Source: Nitrospira sp. (GTDB lineage: Bacteria > Nitrospirota > Nitrospiria > Nitrospirales > Nitrospiraceae). From it: 44,632 bases of DNA. Under the pieces are notes generated by a model. That model had not been told where the DNA came from. It saw nothing but the letters and a program-made list of their open reading frames with translations, and did not search any database. Position numbers and translations under genes: made by a program. The DNA lies in contig JABFSU010000103.1 of assembly GCA_013140455.1 (NCBI GenBank), positions 1 through 44,632 of the forward strand. Reading direction: 5' to 3'. Shown one piece after another: positions 16,750 through 27,000 of the stretch. Position 1 is the stretch's first letter; every line of letters starts with the position of its first letter.

Positions 16750-17225
16750 CGCCGCGGCAAAAACGATTCTCTATGATTGGACTTGGTTTGGTGGCGCTGG
16801 GGATTGCATCGGCCTTAGTGCTGAACGCGTTCAATAGCAATCTCGTGTTCTTCTTCACGCCGACACAGATCGAAAATGGGGAAGCGCCGAAGGGACGAAG
16901 CTTTCGCATCGGCGGCTTAGTCGAAGCGGGGACGCTCAAGCGCGAAGGCGATGGACTGACGGTTCACTTCGTCGTGACGGACACAGTGAAGCGTATTCCA
17001 GTGACGTATAAGGGCATTCTTCCTGATTTGTTTAAAGAGGGGAAAGGCGCGGTTGCTCAAGGTCAATTGGGAACCGACGGCACATTTGTCGCCAGTGAAG
17101 TGTTGGCCAAGCACGACGAGAATTATATGCCGCCCGAAGTAGCTGAGGCCATTGCGAAAGCAAAGAAATCCGGCGCGCAGAGCAGCAACACGCTGACGAT
17201 GTCGCCGGAGAGGATAAAACCATGA
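16746..17225 (+). CDS. ccmE: heme chaperone CcmE
   Basis: The start is ATG 16746 (159 aa); the frame is open upstream, but that part lies over ccmD. There is an N-terminal membrane anchor ([19 protein letters not shown]) and an OB-fold domain. The covalent heme-binding His123 lies in the typical [12 protein letters not shown] motif. Periplasmic CcmE carries heme from CcmC to the CcmF/H ligation complex. The TGA overlaps the ccmF ATG. Confidence 0.96.
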   Translation: MTPRQKRFSMIGLGLVALGIASALVLNAFNSNLVFFFTPTQIENGEAPKGRSFRIGGLVEAGTLKREGDGLTVHFVVTDTVKRIPVTYKGILPDLFKEGKGAVAQGQLGTDGTFVASEVLAKHDENYMPPEVAEAIAKAKKSGAQSSNTLTMSPERIKP

Positions 17226-19213
17226 TTCCTGAGGTTGGTCACTTTGCGTTGATTCTGGCGCTGTGCGTGGCGCTTGTGCAGGGGATTCTTCCCATCTATG
17301 GCGCCGCGGCCGGGAGCCCGGTCCTCATGTCCATGGCGAAACCAGCAGCGCGCGCACAGTTCCTTCTGGTGTTGATCGCCTTCTGTTGTCTGGGCTATGC
17401 ATTTGCTCAGAAAGACTTTTCGGTGCTCTATGTTGCGGCTAACGCCAATTCAAAGTTACCGCTCCATTATCGTCTGGCTGCCATTTGGGGAGCCCATGAA
17501 GGGTCTCTCCTGTTATGGACTTTTATCCTGACGCTCTGGATGTTCGCGGTGACGTTGTTTTCCACTCATCTCCCGGAGGCGATGCGGGCACGTATTCTTG
17601 GCGTGATGGGTTTGGTGAGCCTGGGGTTTCTTTTATTCATGTTGACCGTCTCGAACCCCTTCGAGCGGTTGATCCCGGCCGCGCCTGATGGCCGTGATCT
17701 GAATCCCTTGCTCCAGGATCCCGGCATGGTCATGCATCCGCCGATGCTGTACATGGGGTATGTGGGATTCTCCGTCGCGTTTGCGTTTGCGATTGCCGCG
17801 CTCTTGGGCGGCAACCTCGATGCAGCCTGGGCCCGTTGGTCACGTCCCTGGACAACGGTGGCCTGGTGTTTTCTGACGGTCGGCATCGCCTTAGGCAGCG
17901 GATGGGCCTACTACGAACTGGGGTGGGGTGGGTGGTGGTTTTGGGACCCGGTCGAAAATGCGTCGTTCATGCCCTGGCTTGCCGGAACTGCGCTGATGCA
18001 CTCGCTCGCCGTGACTGACAAACGAGGCGGGTTCAAAGTCTGGACCGTTCTACTCGCAATTATGGCGTTCTCCTTGAGCCTGCTCGGGACATTCCTCGTG
18101 CGTTCAGGTGTTTTGACCTCGGTCCATGCCTTTGCGACGGATCCAAAGCGAGGCCTCTTCATTCTCGCCTTTTTGGCGATCGTGATCGGCGGGTCGCTGT
18201 TGCTATACGCGTGGCGGGCGCCGCGTGTGGGATTGGGTGGGGGATTCGACCTCGTTTCGCGTGAGTCGATGCTGCTGGCCAACAATGTGTTGTTGGTTGT
18301 GGCGATGGCTTCGGTGTTGTTGGGGACGCTGTACCCGTTGTTTTTGGATGCGTTGGGACTAGGCAAGATTTCCGTTGGGCCTCCCTACTTCGATACGGTT
18401 TTTGTTCCCCTCATGACACCCGCGATTTTTCTGATGGGGATCGGCCCTCTGGCCCAGTGGAAAAAGGCGAGTCTGCCGGCTCTCGCCATGCAGCTGCGCT
18501 GGGCGTTCGGTGTGAGTGTGGGGACTGCGCTGCTGCTTCCGTTTGTTCTTGGAAAGTGGACGCCGCTGCTCAGCTTGGGGCTGCTATTGTCGCTCTGGAT
18601 CGTGACGACGACGGTGGCGCATATTCGTGAACGGGTGAGCCATCTCGTCGGTAACAGTCTTCTGAGTTGTCTGGCTGCGTTGCCGCGGGCTTACTGGGGC
18701 ATGGTGCTAGCTCATTGCGGCATCGCGGTATTTATTGTCGGCGTGACGATGGTCAAAGGGTTTGAGGTTGAGCAGGATCTGCGGATGAATGTGGGCGAGA
18801 CTGCAACGATCGGCGGCTACACGTTTCGTTTCGATGGCGCACAGGAAGTGAAAGGGCCGAACTATATCGCTGCACGCGGCATCTTCAACGTGACCAAGGA
18901 AGGCCGGGAGGTCACGATGATGTACCCGGAGAAACGACTCTATGCGGTGCAAAATCAAGCGATGACAGAGGCCGCGATCGATTCCGGTCTGTTGCGCGAC
19001 CTATACGTCTCGCTGGGCGAACCGCTTGAAGATGGCGCTTGGAGCGTCCGGCTGTATCACAAACCGTTTATCGATTGGATTTGGGGCGGTTGTCTCATTA
19101 TGGCGTTAGGCGGCTTGCTGGCTGTCAGCGATCGTCGATATCGGTTGGCGTGGCGTCGGGAACGGGCAGAAGCGCCGGAGGCGCTTCAACCGCTGGAGAA
19201 GGGTGCGGCATGA
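17222..19213 (+). CDS. ccmF: cytochrome c heme lyase subunit CcmF
   Basis: The 663-aa polytopic protein carries the WWD heme-handling domain ([17 protein letters not shown], about residues 237-253) and conserved His residues near [11 protein letters not shown] and [11 protein letters not shown]. Length matches the family. CcmF, with CcmH and CcmI, attaches heme to CxxCH motifs. It overlaps ccmE and ccmG by ATGA junctions. Confidence 0.97.
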   Translation: MIPEVGHFALILALCVALVQGILPIYGAAAGSPVLMSMAKPAARAQFLLVLIAFCCLGYAFAQKDFSVLYVAANANSKLPLHYRLAAIWGAHEGSLLLWTFILTLWMFAVTLFSTHLPEAMRARILGVMGLVSLGFLLFMLTVSNPFERLIPAAPDGRDLNPLLQDPGMVMHPPMLYMGYVGFSVAFAFAIAALLGGNLDAAWARWSRPWTTVAWCFLTVGIALGSGWAYYELGWGGWWFWDPVENASFMPWLAGTALMHSLAVTDKRGGFKVWTVLLAIMAFSLSLLGTFLVRSGVLTSVHAFATDPKRGLFILAFLAIVIGGSLLLYAWRAPRVGLGGGFDLVSRESMLLANNVLLVVAMASVLLGTLYPLFLDALGLGKISVGPPYFDTVFVPLMTPAIFLMGIGPLAQWKKASLPALAMQLRWAFGVSVGTALLLPFVLGKWTPLLSLGLLLSLWIVTTTVAHIRERVSHLVGNSLLSCLAALPRAYWGMVLAHCGIAVFIVGVTMVKGFEVEQDLRMNVGETATIGGYTFRFDGAQEVKGPNYIAARGIFNVTKEGREVTMMYPEKRLYAVQNQAMTEAAIDSGLLRDLYVSLGEPLEDGAWSVRLYHKPFIDWIWGGCLIMALGGLLAVSDRRYRLAWRRERAEAPEALQPLEKGAA

Positions 19214-19737
19214 AGCGGTTTCTGCTTCCTGTAGCCATTTTTGCGGTGCTGGTGGGGTTCCTTGCGGTCGGATTGACCTTGAACCCGCGCGAAATTCCGT
19301 CGCCGCTTGTGGGGAGAGTAGCGCCTGATTTTTCCCTGCCCCAGCTGCATGAGTCCGACAAGGTTTTTTCGCCGAAAGAGCTGGCGGGGAAAGTCTGGTT
19401 GCTGAACTTCTGGGCCTCCTGGTGCAATGGCTGCAAAGAGGAGCATCCCGTCCTAATGCGGATGGCGCAGGCGGGGAATGTCCCGATCTACGGTATGGAT
19501 TATAAAGATCGTCGTGATGAAGCGTTGACATGGCTGCGACGACACGGGAATCCCTATGTTCTCACAGGCGTCGATGAAGCAGGCAGAATCGGTATTAATT
19601 ATGGAGTCTATGGCGTGCCTGAAACGTATGTAATCGATAAGCAGGGTGTCATTCGCTACAAGCAAATCGGCCCATTGGATGACGAGGTCGTGGCAAAGAC
19701 CATTATCCCGCTCGTCAAGGAGCTGCAAGCAAAATGA
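19210..19737 (+). CDS. ccmG: periplasmic thioredoxin-like protein CcmG/DsbE
   Basis: The start is ATG 19210 (175 aa), overlapping the ccmF stop; the longer upstream frame lies inside ccmF. An N-terminal membrane anchor is followed by a thioredoxin fold with active site Cys72-Asn-Gly-Cys75 (WASWCNGCKEEHP) and the GVYGVPETYVIDKQG loop. It keeps apocytochrome CxxCH thiols reduced. The CNGC centre differs from the CPTC of E. coli CcmG. Confidence 0.95.
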   Translation: MKRFLLPVAIFAVLVGFLAVGLTLNPREIPSPLVGRVAPDFSLPQLHESDKVFSPKELAGKVWLLNFWASWCNGCKEEHPVLMRMAQAGNVPIYGMDYKDRRDEALTWLRRHGNPYVLTGVDEAGRIGINYGVYGVPETYVIDKQGVIRYKQIGPLDDEVVAKTIIPLVKELQAK

Positions 19738-20195
19738 AATGGCTTCTCTTGATAGTTCTATGCGTCCCTCAGGTGGTCTGGGGCGGGGAAGCCAAACCGT
19801 TGGCCGAGGATCCCGTGGCTGAGGTCCGGCTCAAGCATCTGGCCGTCGAGCTGCGATGTTTGGTGTGCCAAAACCAAACGCTGGCGGATTCGAACGCGCC
19901 GCTCGCGGAAGATTTGCGGCGTGAGGTCCGTGAGATGATTGCGAAGAATATGAGCGATCAGGAGATCATTGACTTTCTGGTGCAACGATACGGCGATTTT
20001 GTGCTCTACCGGCCACCGGTAAAAGCCACGACCACTCTGCTTTGGATCGGACCGTTCCTGCTGCTGGCGGGTGGCGCAGCTGCTCTTGGGCTGGTGCTCA
20101 AACGCCGCAGGCAGGCGGTGACCGATGTGCCGATCACCGATGAAGATCACAGAAGAGTAGAACAGCTCTTGTCACAAGGGGAGAAACGATCATGA
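19734..20195 (+). CDS. ccmH: apocytochrome thiol reductase CcmH (CycL type)
   Basis: The 153-aa protein has a signal peptide, the diagnostic LRCLVCQNQTLADSNA motif (Cys42 and Cys45), a FLVQRYGDFVLYRPP segment and a C-terminal membrane helix. It works with CcmG in reducing apocytochrome thiols. It corresponds to the short CcmH, with CcmI encoded separately next. The start overlaps the ccmG stop. Confidence 0.96.
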   Translation: MKWLLLIVLCVPQVVWGGEAKPLAEDPVAEVRLKHLAVELRCLVCQNQTLADSNAPLAEDLRREVREMIAKNMSDQEIIDFLVQRYGDFVLYRPPVKATTTLLWIGPFLLLAGGAAALGLVLKRRRQAVTDVPITDEDHRRVEQLLSQGEKRS

Positions 20196-21469
20196 CGCTC
20201 GCATTCTGGTTTATTGCATGGGCGATGACTCTCCTCGTGCTGGGCTTGCTGATTTGGCCGTTGCTGAAACGGCAGGACGCGCGGGGGAATGAAGAAGCGG
20301 AGAAACGGCTCTCGGTCTATCGCCAGCAGTTTGCGGAGCTGGAACAAGATTACAAGAATGCTGTGCTGACGGACGCGCAGTACCAACAATCCAAGCACGA
20401 ACTTGAGCGGCGTCTGCTTGAGGAAACAGCTCCGGACACGAAAGCGCCCATCGTTCCGGTTCGGCCGGTCAACCGGAGAGCGATTGCCGTTGCGTTGGCG
20501 TTTCTCATTCCGACGATCGGAGGGCTGCTGTACTGGAAGTTGGGCAGTCCTGAGGCTGTCACGCTTCCGAGCGCATCCGCGCCTGCTGCGCAAAGCGGGT
20601 CGGAGTATGCGCATCAGACATCCGAAGGGCTTGATGCGCTCTCCGAGCGATTGAAGAAGAAGCTGGAACAGAACCCCAATGATGGCGTCGGGTGGGCATT
20701 GCTGGCGCGCTCCTATGCAGAAATCGGCCGGCACGCCGACGCGGTGCCGATTTACGAGAAGGCGATGAAGCTCATTCCCGACGATCCCCAGATGCTCGCC
20801 GATTATGCCGATGCGCTCGGCATGCTGCAAGGTCGCAAACTGGAAGGGAAGCCGGAACAACTGATTCAACAGGCGCTGAAGATCGATCCGAATCATGTCA
20901 AAGCGCTGATGCTGGCTGGGACCATCGCGTTCGATCGCAGAGAGTTTGGCAAGGCGGCCCAATATTGGGAGCGGGCGAATGCCAATCTGCCGACTGAGAC
21001 GGAGGCCGGAGCCAGGCAGGAACTCTTGGCTGGTATCGCCGAGGCCAAAGGGCTCGCCACCGGGAAGCCAGTGACGGCGAGCGCGGCAGGAGTACCTGCG
21101 ACGCCGTCAAAGCAAGAGGGGCAAGCCGTGGCCATCAGTGGGACCGTGACCCTGGCCCCGAGTCTTGCTGCAAAAGGGGCTTCAACGGATACCCTCTTTG
21201 TGTTCGCCAGAGAGATGAATGGCCCGCCCATGCCGGTGTCGATCGTACGTGCCACCAAGAAAGATTTGCCGTTCACGTTTCAGCTCGATGATTCAACCAG
21301 CCCCATGCCGTCGAGAAAACTGTCCGACGTGGGAACGGTTGTCATCGTCGCGCGTCTTTCCAAGTCCGGCGAAGCCATGCCGAAAAGCGGCGATCTTCAG
21401 GGCGTCAGCGAGCCGATGAAACCGGGAGCCAACAAGGTCACGGTTGTGATCGATCGAGAGATTCCCTAG
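20192..21469 (+). CDS. ccmI: cytochrome c biogenesis TPR protein CcmI
   Basis: The 425-aa protein has two N-terminal membrane helices (residues about 4-25 and 90-112) around a cytoplasmic loop with the KRLSVYRQQFAELEQDYKNA signature. A TPR domain (about 145-280) and a C-terminal beta domain (about 305-425) lie in the periplasm. CcmI presents apocytochromes to the ligation complex. It overlaps ccmH by ATGA and ends the ccm set proper. Confidence 0.93.
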   Translation: MTLAFWFIAWAMTLLVLGLLIWPLLKRQDARGNEEAEKRLSVYRQQFAELEQDYKNAVLTDAQYQQSKHELERRLLEETAPDTKAPIVPVRPVNRRAIAVALAFLIPTIGGLLYWKLGSPEAVTLPSASAPAAQSGSEYAHQTSEGLDALSERLKKKLEQNPNDGVGWALLARSYAEIGRHADAVPIYEKAMKLIPDDPQMLADYADALGMLQGRKLEGKPEQLIQQALKIDPNHVKALMLAGTIAFDRREFGKAAQYWERANANLPTETEAGARQELLAGIAEAKGLATGKPVTASAAGVPATPSKQEGQAVAISGTVTLAPSLAAKGASTDTLFVFAREMNGPPMPVSIVRATKKDLPFTFQLDDSTSPMPSRKLSDVGTVVIVARLSKSGEAMPKSGDLQGVSEPMKPGANKVTVVIDREIP

Positions 21470-21484
21470 GGCGGAGGTTTGCCG

Positions 21485-22795
21485 ATGTCCTTTTCGTCAC
21501 CCGCATGGCTCTATCTCTTGCCGCTTCTCGTGGCGCTGCTGTTCTATCTGCGCCGCCACCGGAAAACGGAGATACATCACCGCAGCCGTCTTGAAGAAGC
21601 CAAGAAGTCCGGAATCCCCGAGCCGCTCACCTTGCATCCCGTCATTGATACCAACAAATGTATCGGCTCAGGGGCCTGTCTCAAAGCCTGTCCTGAACAT
21701 GCATTGGGGCTTGTCGGGAGAAAGGCGGTGCTTGTTCAACCCGACCACTGTATCGGCCATGGCGCTTGTGAGACGGCCTGTCCGGTCGAGGCGATTTCGC
21801 TGGTGTTCGGTACCGAAAAACGCGGCATCGATATTCCGCAAATCAAGCCTACATTCGAAACGAATGTGCCGGGCATCTTCATCGCCGGCGAACTCGGAGG
21901 GATGGGACTGATTCGGAAAGGCGTGGATCAGGGACAGCGGGCCGTTCAGACGATCGCGAAGAAGCGCAGCAAGGGGAGCGAATTGGATGTGGTCATCGTC
22001 GGTTCCGGGCCAGCCGGGATCTCCGCGTCTTTGGCTGCGAAGGAAGCGGGGCTGCGATTTGTGACCATCGAGCAGGAAGACGGCCTCGGCGGCTCCGTCT
22101 ATCAATACCCGCGGGCAAAGGTGGCGATGACGGCGCCCATGACACTGCCTATTGTCGGAAAGTTTAGCAAGTACGAAATCAGCAAAGAAGAGCTGCTTGA
22201 ATTTTGGAACAAGGTCATCAAACAAACCGGTCTGAAGATCAATTTCATGGAGCGGATGGATTCGCTGAAGAAAGTCGGTAACAGCTTCGTCGTGAAGACC
22301 TCCAAAGCGGAATACAAGACGGTAAACGTTCTCCTTGCGATCGGTCGGCGCGGCACTCCGCGCAAGCTGGGTGTCCCAGGGGAAGAACAGCCGAAAGTCG
22401 TCTATCGCTTGATCGATGCCGAACAATATCGGAATATGCATGTGTTGGTAGTTGGTGGGGGAGACAGCGCGGCGGAAGCGGCGCTGGCGATTGCCGGGGA
22501 GAAGGGGACGACTGTCACGATCTCCTGCCGCGGAGATGAAATCTTTACCCGACCGAAAGACAAGAATCGCCAGCAATTAAAGCAGTGCGTGGCGGAAAAG
22601 AAGATCACCGTGTTTGTGAATGCGAATGTCAAAGAGATTGGTAAAGACGCGGTGACGCTTGATCACGAAGGGCAATCCGTGGTGCTGAAGAATGATGCCA
22701 TGATTGTCTGTGCCGGCGGCACGCTCCCGACGCCGATGCTGAAAGAAATGGGCGTGATGGTGGATACCTACTACGGTCAGGTCGTCCCGAAGTAA
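21485..22795 (+). CDS. membrane-anchored oxidoreductase with two 4Fe-4S motifs and FAD/NAD(P) domains
   Basis: ATG 21485 is chosen because GGAGG (21473-21477) lies 7 nt upstream (436 aa); TTG 21479 is the alternative. One N-terminal membrane helix is followed by two ferredoxin-type clusters (CIGSGACLKACP and CIGHGACETACP). An FAD-binding GSGPAGISAS motif lies near residue 170 and an NAD(P)-binding VVGGGDSAAEAAL motif near residue 325, as in thioredoxin-reductase-like flavoproteins. No CxxC redox pair of thioredoxin reductase is seen. It follows ccmI by 15 nt, so it may feed electrons to cytochrome maturation or to respiration. The substrate is unknown. Confidence 0.85.
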   Translation: MSFSSPAWLYLLPLLVALLFYLRRHRKTEIHHRSRLEEAKKSGIPEPLTLHPVIDTNKCIGSGACLKACPEHALGLVGRKAVLVQPDHCIGHGACETACPVEAISLVFGTEKRGIDIPQIKPTFETNVPGIFIAGELGGMGLIRKGVDQGQRAVQTIAKKRSKGSELDVVIVGSGPAGISASLAAKEAGLRFVTIEQEDGLGGSVYQYPRAKVAMTAPMTLPIVGKFSKYEISKEELLEFWNKVIKQTGLKINFMERMDSLKKVGNSFVVKTSKAEYKTVNVLLAIGRRGTPRKLGVPGEEQPKVVYRLIDAEQYRNMHVLVVGGGDSAAEAALAIAGEKGTTVTISCRGDEIFTRPKDKNRQQLKQCVAEKKITVFVNANVKEIGKDAVTLDHEGQSVVLKNDAMIVCAGGTLPTPMLKEMGVMVDTYYGQVVPK

Positions 22796-22815
22796 TCGTT
22801 CGCATGGAGGCATGT

Positions 22816-23436
22816 ATGCGGAGTCGTCTGATCATCGTCTGTGCGAGCGTGTTCCTGGTAAGCGCATGCGGAGGGGCGCGCACCGTCCCAGCGACCCATG
22901 GCAAACCGGTGAGCGAAGCACCTGCCAAGGGGAACGCGGCGATGCAGCAGTTGCGCGCGCAGGCGGAAAAAGGAAATGTCGAAGCACAGTTTGCATTGGC
23001 CCAGGCCTACGATCGTGGGCGAGAGGTGCCGATCGACAAGGTCGAGGCTGTCCGATGGTATATGCGAGCGGCGGAACAAGGTGATGCGTTCTCCCAATAT
23101 CTACTCGGGAACAATGCCTGGAATGGCACGGGAATGCCGAAGAGTGAACAGGCTGCGGTGCAGTGGTGGCAACGCGCGGCTTCGCAAGGTTTTGCTCCCG
23201 CGCAATCGAGCTTAGGCCGAACCCTCGTCACCGGCGGCCAGGGTGTATCGCCGGACAAGATGCAAGCCTACCTGTGGCTGGCGCTGTCCGCCGGCCAGGG
23301 TGATCAGGAGGCCGATCAACAACGTGCCACACTGGTCGAGCAGTTACAGCCGGATCAGCTGGCGCAAGCCAAGCGGTTAGTCAAAGAGTGGAAGCCGGCA
23401 AGATCCCGTGCTGTGCTCAGCAGGAGCGCTCCGTAA
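22816..23436 (+). CDS. Sel1-repeat lipoprotein
   Basis: The start is ATG 22816, 5 nt after GGAGG; ATG 22804 overlaps that site and is rejected. The 206-aa product has a lipobox (LVSAC, Cys at about residue 17). Three or four Sel1-like repeats follow, such as AEKGNVEAQFALAQAYDRG and AEQGDAFSQYLLGNNAWNG. Sel1/TPR-like solenoids mediate protein contacts. It is the last gene of the ccm run and probably lies on the inner face of a membrane facing the periplasm. Function is unknown. Confidence 0.85.
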   Translation: MRSRLIIVCASVFLVSACGGARTVPATHGKPVSEAPAKGNAAMQQLRAQAEKGNVEAQFALAQAYDRGREVPIDKVEAVRWYMRAAEQGDAFSQYLLGNNAWNGTGMPKSEQAAVQWWQRAASQGFAPAQSSLGRTLVTGGQGVSPDKMQAYLWLALSAGQGDQEADQQRATLVEQLQPDQLAQAKRLVKEWKPARSRAVLSRSAP

Positions 23437-23726
23437 TCCCATGTATCTATTCTCCAACTCCTGAAGTCTCTCGCGTCTTGCAGAACATCAGAGGCGAGGA
23501 GTCAGGATTGCCCCAACCTCGTATTCCTACCAGGTGCCGGTTTTTCTGTTTCGGGTGAACTCCGCAAGAGTCGATTTCTGAAAAAAGGACGTATTCCGGC
23601 ACTCCCCATAGTGGTCGTTCATTTCACCTTCCCGGACAGCTTGCGGTCTTCTCGTGAACTCGCATGCGGTCTCGGCTGATGGGCTCATCAAAGTTCCTCT
23701 CACGATCCCTCTGACAGAGGCTTTCT

Positions 23727-23830
23727 CCCCTCAAAAGTAGGCAGTAGTCTTCGCATGCCTAATTGGGTAGCTCGCTGCGCAACAAGGCGTAGTCGCACGA
23801 CTGCGTCCAGAAGACGAAGGCCTGTATACC
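23727..23830 (+). ncRNA. structured leader-like element, copy A
   Basis: It shares with copy B (38558-38676) the 14-mer CCCCTCAAAAGTAG, the 15-mer CAACAAGGCGTAGTC, then N3, CGACTG, exactly 20 variable nt, and GTATACC. After the first block a hairpin forms with stem TAGGCA/TGCCTA. The second block starts a 10-bp hairpin, GGCGTAGTCG with CGACTGCGTC. Sequence between the blocks differs between copies while the pairing is kept, as in a riboswitch-like or other structured RNA. It lies about 235 nt upstream of the 2228-aa protein gene. A dispersed REP-like DNA repeat is the alternative. Confidence 0.6.
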
Positions 23831-23889
23831 TGTGCACACATGAGTAACCATCAGCAGGTAGTCACAGAAAGAAAAATATAGGTGAGCGA

Positions 23890-24003
23890 ATGGATGGTCA
23901 ACGAAACACAGAACGAGATTCAGTTGGAACGGCAGCCATCACAGAGTTGCGGGAGCTTATCGCCAAATCATCATCAATCTATGCGGGACATGAGGGACCG
24001 TGA
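23890..24003 (+). CDS. possible 37-aa small protein
   Basis: ATG 23890 is preceded by AGGTGAG and opens a 37-codon frame ending at TGA 24003. The product is hydrophilic with one short helical stretch (AAITELRELIAK). It lies between the leader-like element and the giant gene. No family is recognised, and chance is a fair explanation. Confidence 0.25.
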   Translation: MDGQRNTERDSVGTAAITELRELIAKSSSIYAGHEGP

Positions 24004-24064
24004 CGAGTTATGCGGGTTGGAGTTATGACGGAAGTCACTTACAGGAACTGAGGAGGGAGTGGTC

Positions 24065-27000
24065 ATGGAAGGGATGAGCCGAATGTTTGGCAGAGTTGCA
24101 ACGCAGCTGGGAATGGCGGCCGCGTGTATATGCGCCCTGGCAGCGCCGGCAAGCGTATCAGCGCAGACGCCGCCGACCGTCACCGTCACGGTGCAAGGCA
24201 GCGACGGACTGCCTATCGCGCCGGGCTTCCGCTGGTTGCTGCAGGAAAATCTGATGTATGACGCCAAGCAAGGGGTTTCCTGCGATCCAACAGGAGCCGA
24301 CGCGAACCGCCCCTGCGTTCCCGGCACGAACATCTCCGCCAACACCCTCTCGACCAATTTCCATAAGAGTTACATGCCTCCCGTGGACAAGGGTGATGTG
24401 GCGGGCAGCCAGGCGATCATTACGATTCCCGATGCGACCAAGAAATATTTCGTGTCCGTGCTGCCGCATTGTGCGAACCCCGCGTCGGCGCCGGAGAATT
24501 GTTATTCGATCAACGGCGGTGCGATTGCGCCGGGACAGACCGCGCTTACTGTGGTGGTGCCGAAACAACGGATTCCCACCGCGCAGATTTTCGTCATGGC
24601 GTTCGAGGACCTTGCGCCCATTAACAACGCGTTCGATCAAGGTGAGCGCGGATTGGGCGGATTCAATGTCGCGATTGCTGATGCCGGTGGCCAGATTTTG
24701 ACCGACGCAATGGGCAATCCGCTGGGCACGACCTATCAAGCCGACGGGCTCACTCCCGACTTGCTTGGCAACGGCATTGTCACCACGATGACACAGGGAG
24801 AGATCGATTTCGCCCTCGCCAACAATGGCGCAGGAAATCCCTACAATCTTAAAGTCGGCGAGGCCCTGATCAAGGGACTCGCGCCGGGGAAATACGGCAT
24901 CACGATCACGCCGGTGGTGGGATTGAATTATCAGCAGACCGCGACCATCGAAGGCACGAAGACGATCGATGCCTGGGTCCATGCCAATGAACCCCGCTAC
25001 ATGTTCGAACTCGGCCCGGCCGGGCACCATGCCGAATTCGGTTATGTACAGCCAGGCTATGTGCTGACCCCTCAGGGCGCCCCGTTGCTCGGCCAGGGGA
25101 GCAGCAGTATTACCGGGCGCATCGTTAATATGCACATGTCCCGGCCCCCCGACTATACGATGCACAAGGGCCATCCGTTGCTAGGCTGCTGGATCGGTTT
25201 GAATGAGTTTCAATTGGGCCGCGCGGGCAGAGGCCTCTATGTCGCGGCCTGCAACTCGGACAGCACCTTCACCATTCCCAACGTGCCGGACGGCTCGTAC
25301 CAACTTGCGGTATGGGATCAATTTCTCGATAACATTTTTGCGCTCGTGCCGGTGACCGTAACCGGCGGAAATCTGGATCTTGGCGATGTGGGCGTGTTCC
25401 GCTGGTTCGGAGCTCAGGATCACTATGTCTTTTTCGATGCGAATGGCGACGGGGTCCGGCAGGAGACAGAAGTCGGCATCCGTGACCAGGTGGTGAACCT
25501 GCGGTTCCGCGACGGCACGATTTACCAGTCGTTTCCGACTGATACGACGGGCTATGTGCCGTTCGACGAAATCTTCCCCTTCTTCAGCTGGCAAGTGGCC
25601 GAAGTCGATTTTGCCCGCTTCAAGGCGACAGGTGTTACGGTCACCGTCGACGCCGGCGGACCGGTTGTTCCAGGCGAAAAACTGACGCCACAAATTCAAG
25701 CCGACGGGGTTTCCACGACAAGAACCGAAACCGGGCCGGTGTTGCTCCAAGGCTTTCAATCATTCCTCGGCACGACGAACAAGTTTGAATGGGGCAAGAA
25801 GAATTATTCGCCCGGCGAGAATGGTGGAATCAGCGGCATCGTCCAATACGCCACCACGCGCGCGGAGGATGATCCTCGCTACGCCGCAGCTGAAACCTGG
25901 GAGCCGGGCATTCCCCGTGTTCCCGTATTCCTCTACCGGGATCTGAACGGCGACAAGGTCATTGACGACGTGAACGGCAACGGGGCCATGGATCTGGCCG
26001 ATGCGGATCACTACCCCTTCGGCTGGTCGAACGGCGGAGAGATGGGGCCGGAGGACGTGAAGCGAAATGATATTGGCGGTATTGCGGGTATCAACGATCC
26101 GACGTTCGTCTTCAATGCCGGCGATGCGGTGCAGATCGCCACGACCGACAGTTGGGACGACAACAATCCGACCGGCTGCCCTGGAAATCCAGCCGATCCC
26201 TTCCATCAGAACGGCAAATGCTACGATGGTCTGCGGAATTTCAATCAGGCGCGCCCGGCCGTGTTCGATGGCGGCTATGCTTTTACCTCCTATGTGCCGA
26301 CGGGACGGTCGTCCGGTGGAACCGCGGTGACACTCGTGGCAGGTCAGTACATCGTCGAAGCCCTCACTCCCAAAGGCTATGAATACCAGAAAGAAGAAGA
26401 CAAGAACGTGGACTTCGGCAATGCGTCGATCGTCAGCCCTCTGGCGCTGCCGCCGGCGTGCGTGGGTACGCGAAATGCGCCGGTCCCCGCGAATCTGACG
26501 TTGTTTCCGGGCGTCGCTGCGCCGAATGCAGGCATCAACACACCGCTGTGCGACCGGAAGGTCGTGCTGCTCACCAGCGGCCAGAATGCCGCGGCGAACT
26601 TTTTCATGTTCACCGAGGTGCCGCTGGCGGCGCAGGTGACCGGGTTCGTCTTGAACGATCTGGCCAACGAGTTCGATCCGCTTTCGCCGAACTTCAGCGA
26701 AAAGGCGGCGCCGTCCTGGTTGCCCATTTCCTTCCGCGACTGGACAGGGAAGGAAGTGGTCCGGGTCTATACCGATCAATTCGGCACCTACAATGCGATG
26801 CTGCCCTCGACCTACACCATCAACGCGCCGACGCCGAGCGGCGTCTCGCCGCAGATGCTGCAGGCCTGCCTCAATAATCCAGGGCCGATCCAGGATCCGG
26901 TGTCGGGGCAGATGGTCATTGATCCGTTCTACAACAAGCATTACGGCCAGACCTGTTGGACGTTGCACTACCTGCCGGGCACCACAACGTACGCCGATAC

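Larger units (their letters stand above)
23437..24064. other. 628-nt intergenic region upstream of the giant secreted protein gene
   Basis: It holds the structured leader-like element A (23727-23830) and a possible 37-aa gene (23890-24003). The first 250 nt show only an imperfect stem near 23458-23510 that could end the ccm transcript. No clear sigma-70 or sigma-54 promoter was recognised. Confidence 0.6.

Noticed and set aside
23727-23830. Assignment of element A to a c-di-GMP (GEMM), TPP, cobalamin or Mn riboswitch
   Set aside because: The conserved blocks of those classes as I know them are absent, so no class name was given.
23824-23830. GTATACC as a -10 promoter box
   Set aside because: No suitable -35 hexamer lies 16-18 bp upstream in either copy. 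The conserved 20-nt spacing to CGACTG fits a structured element better.
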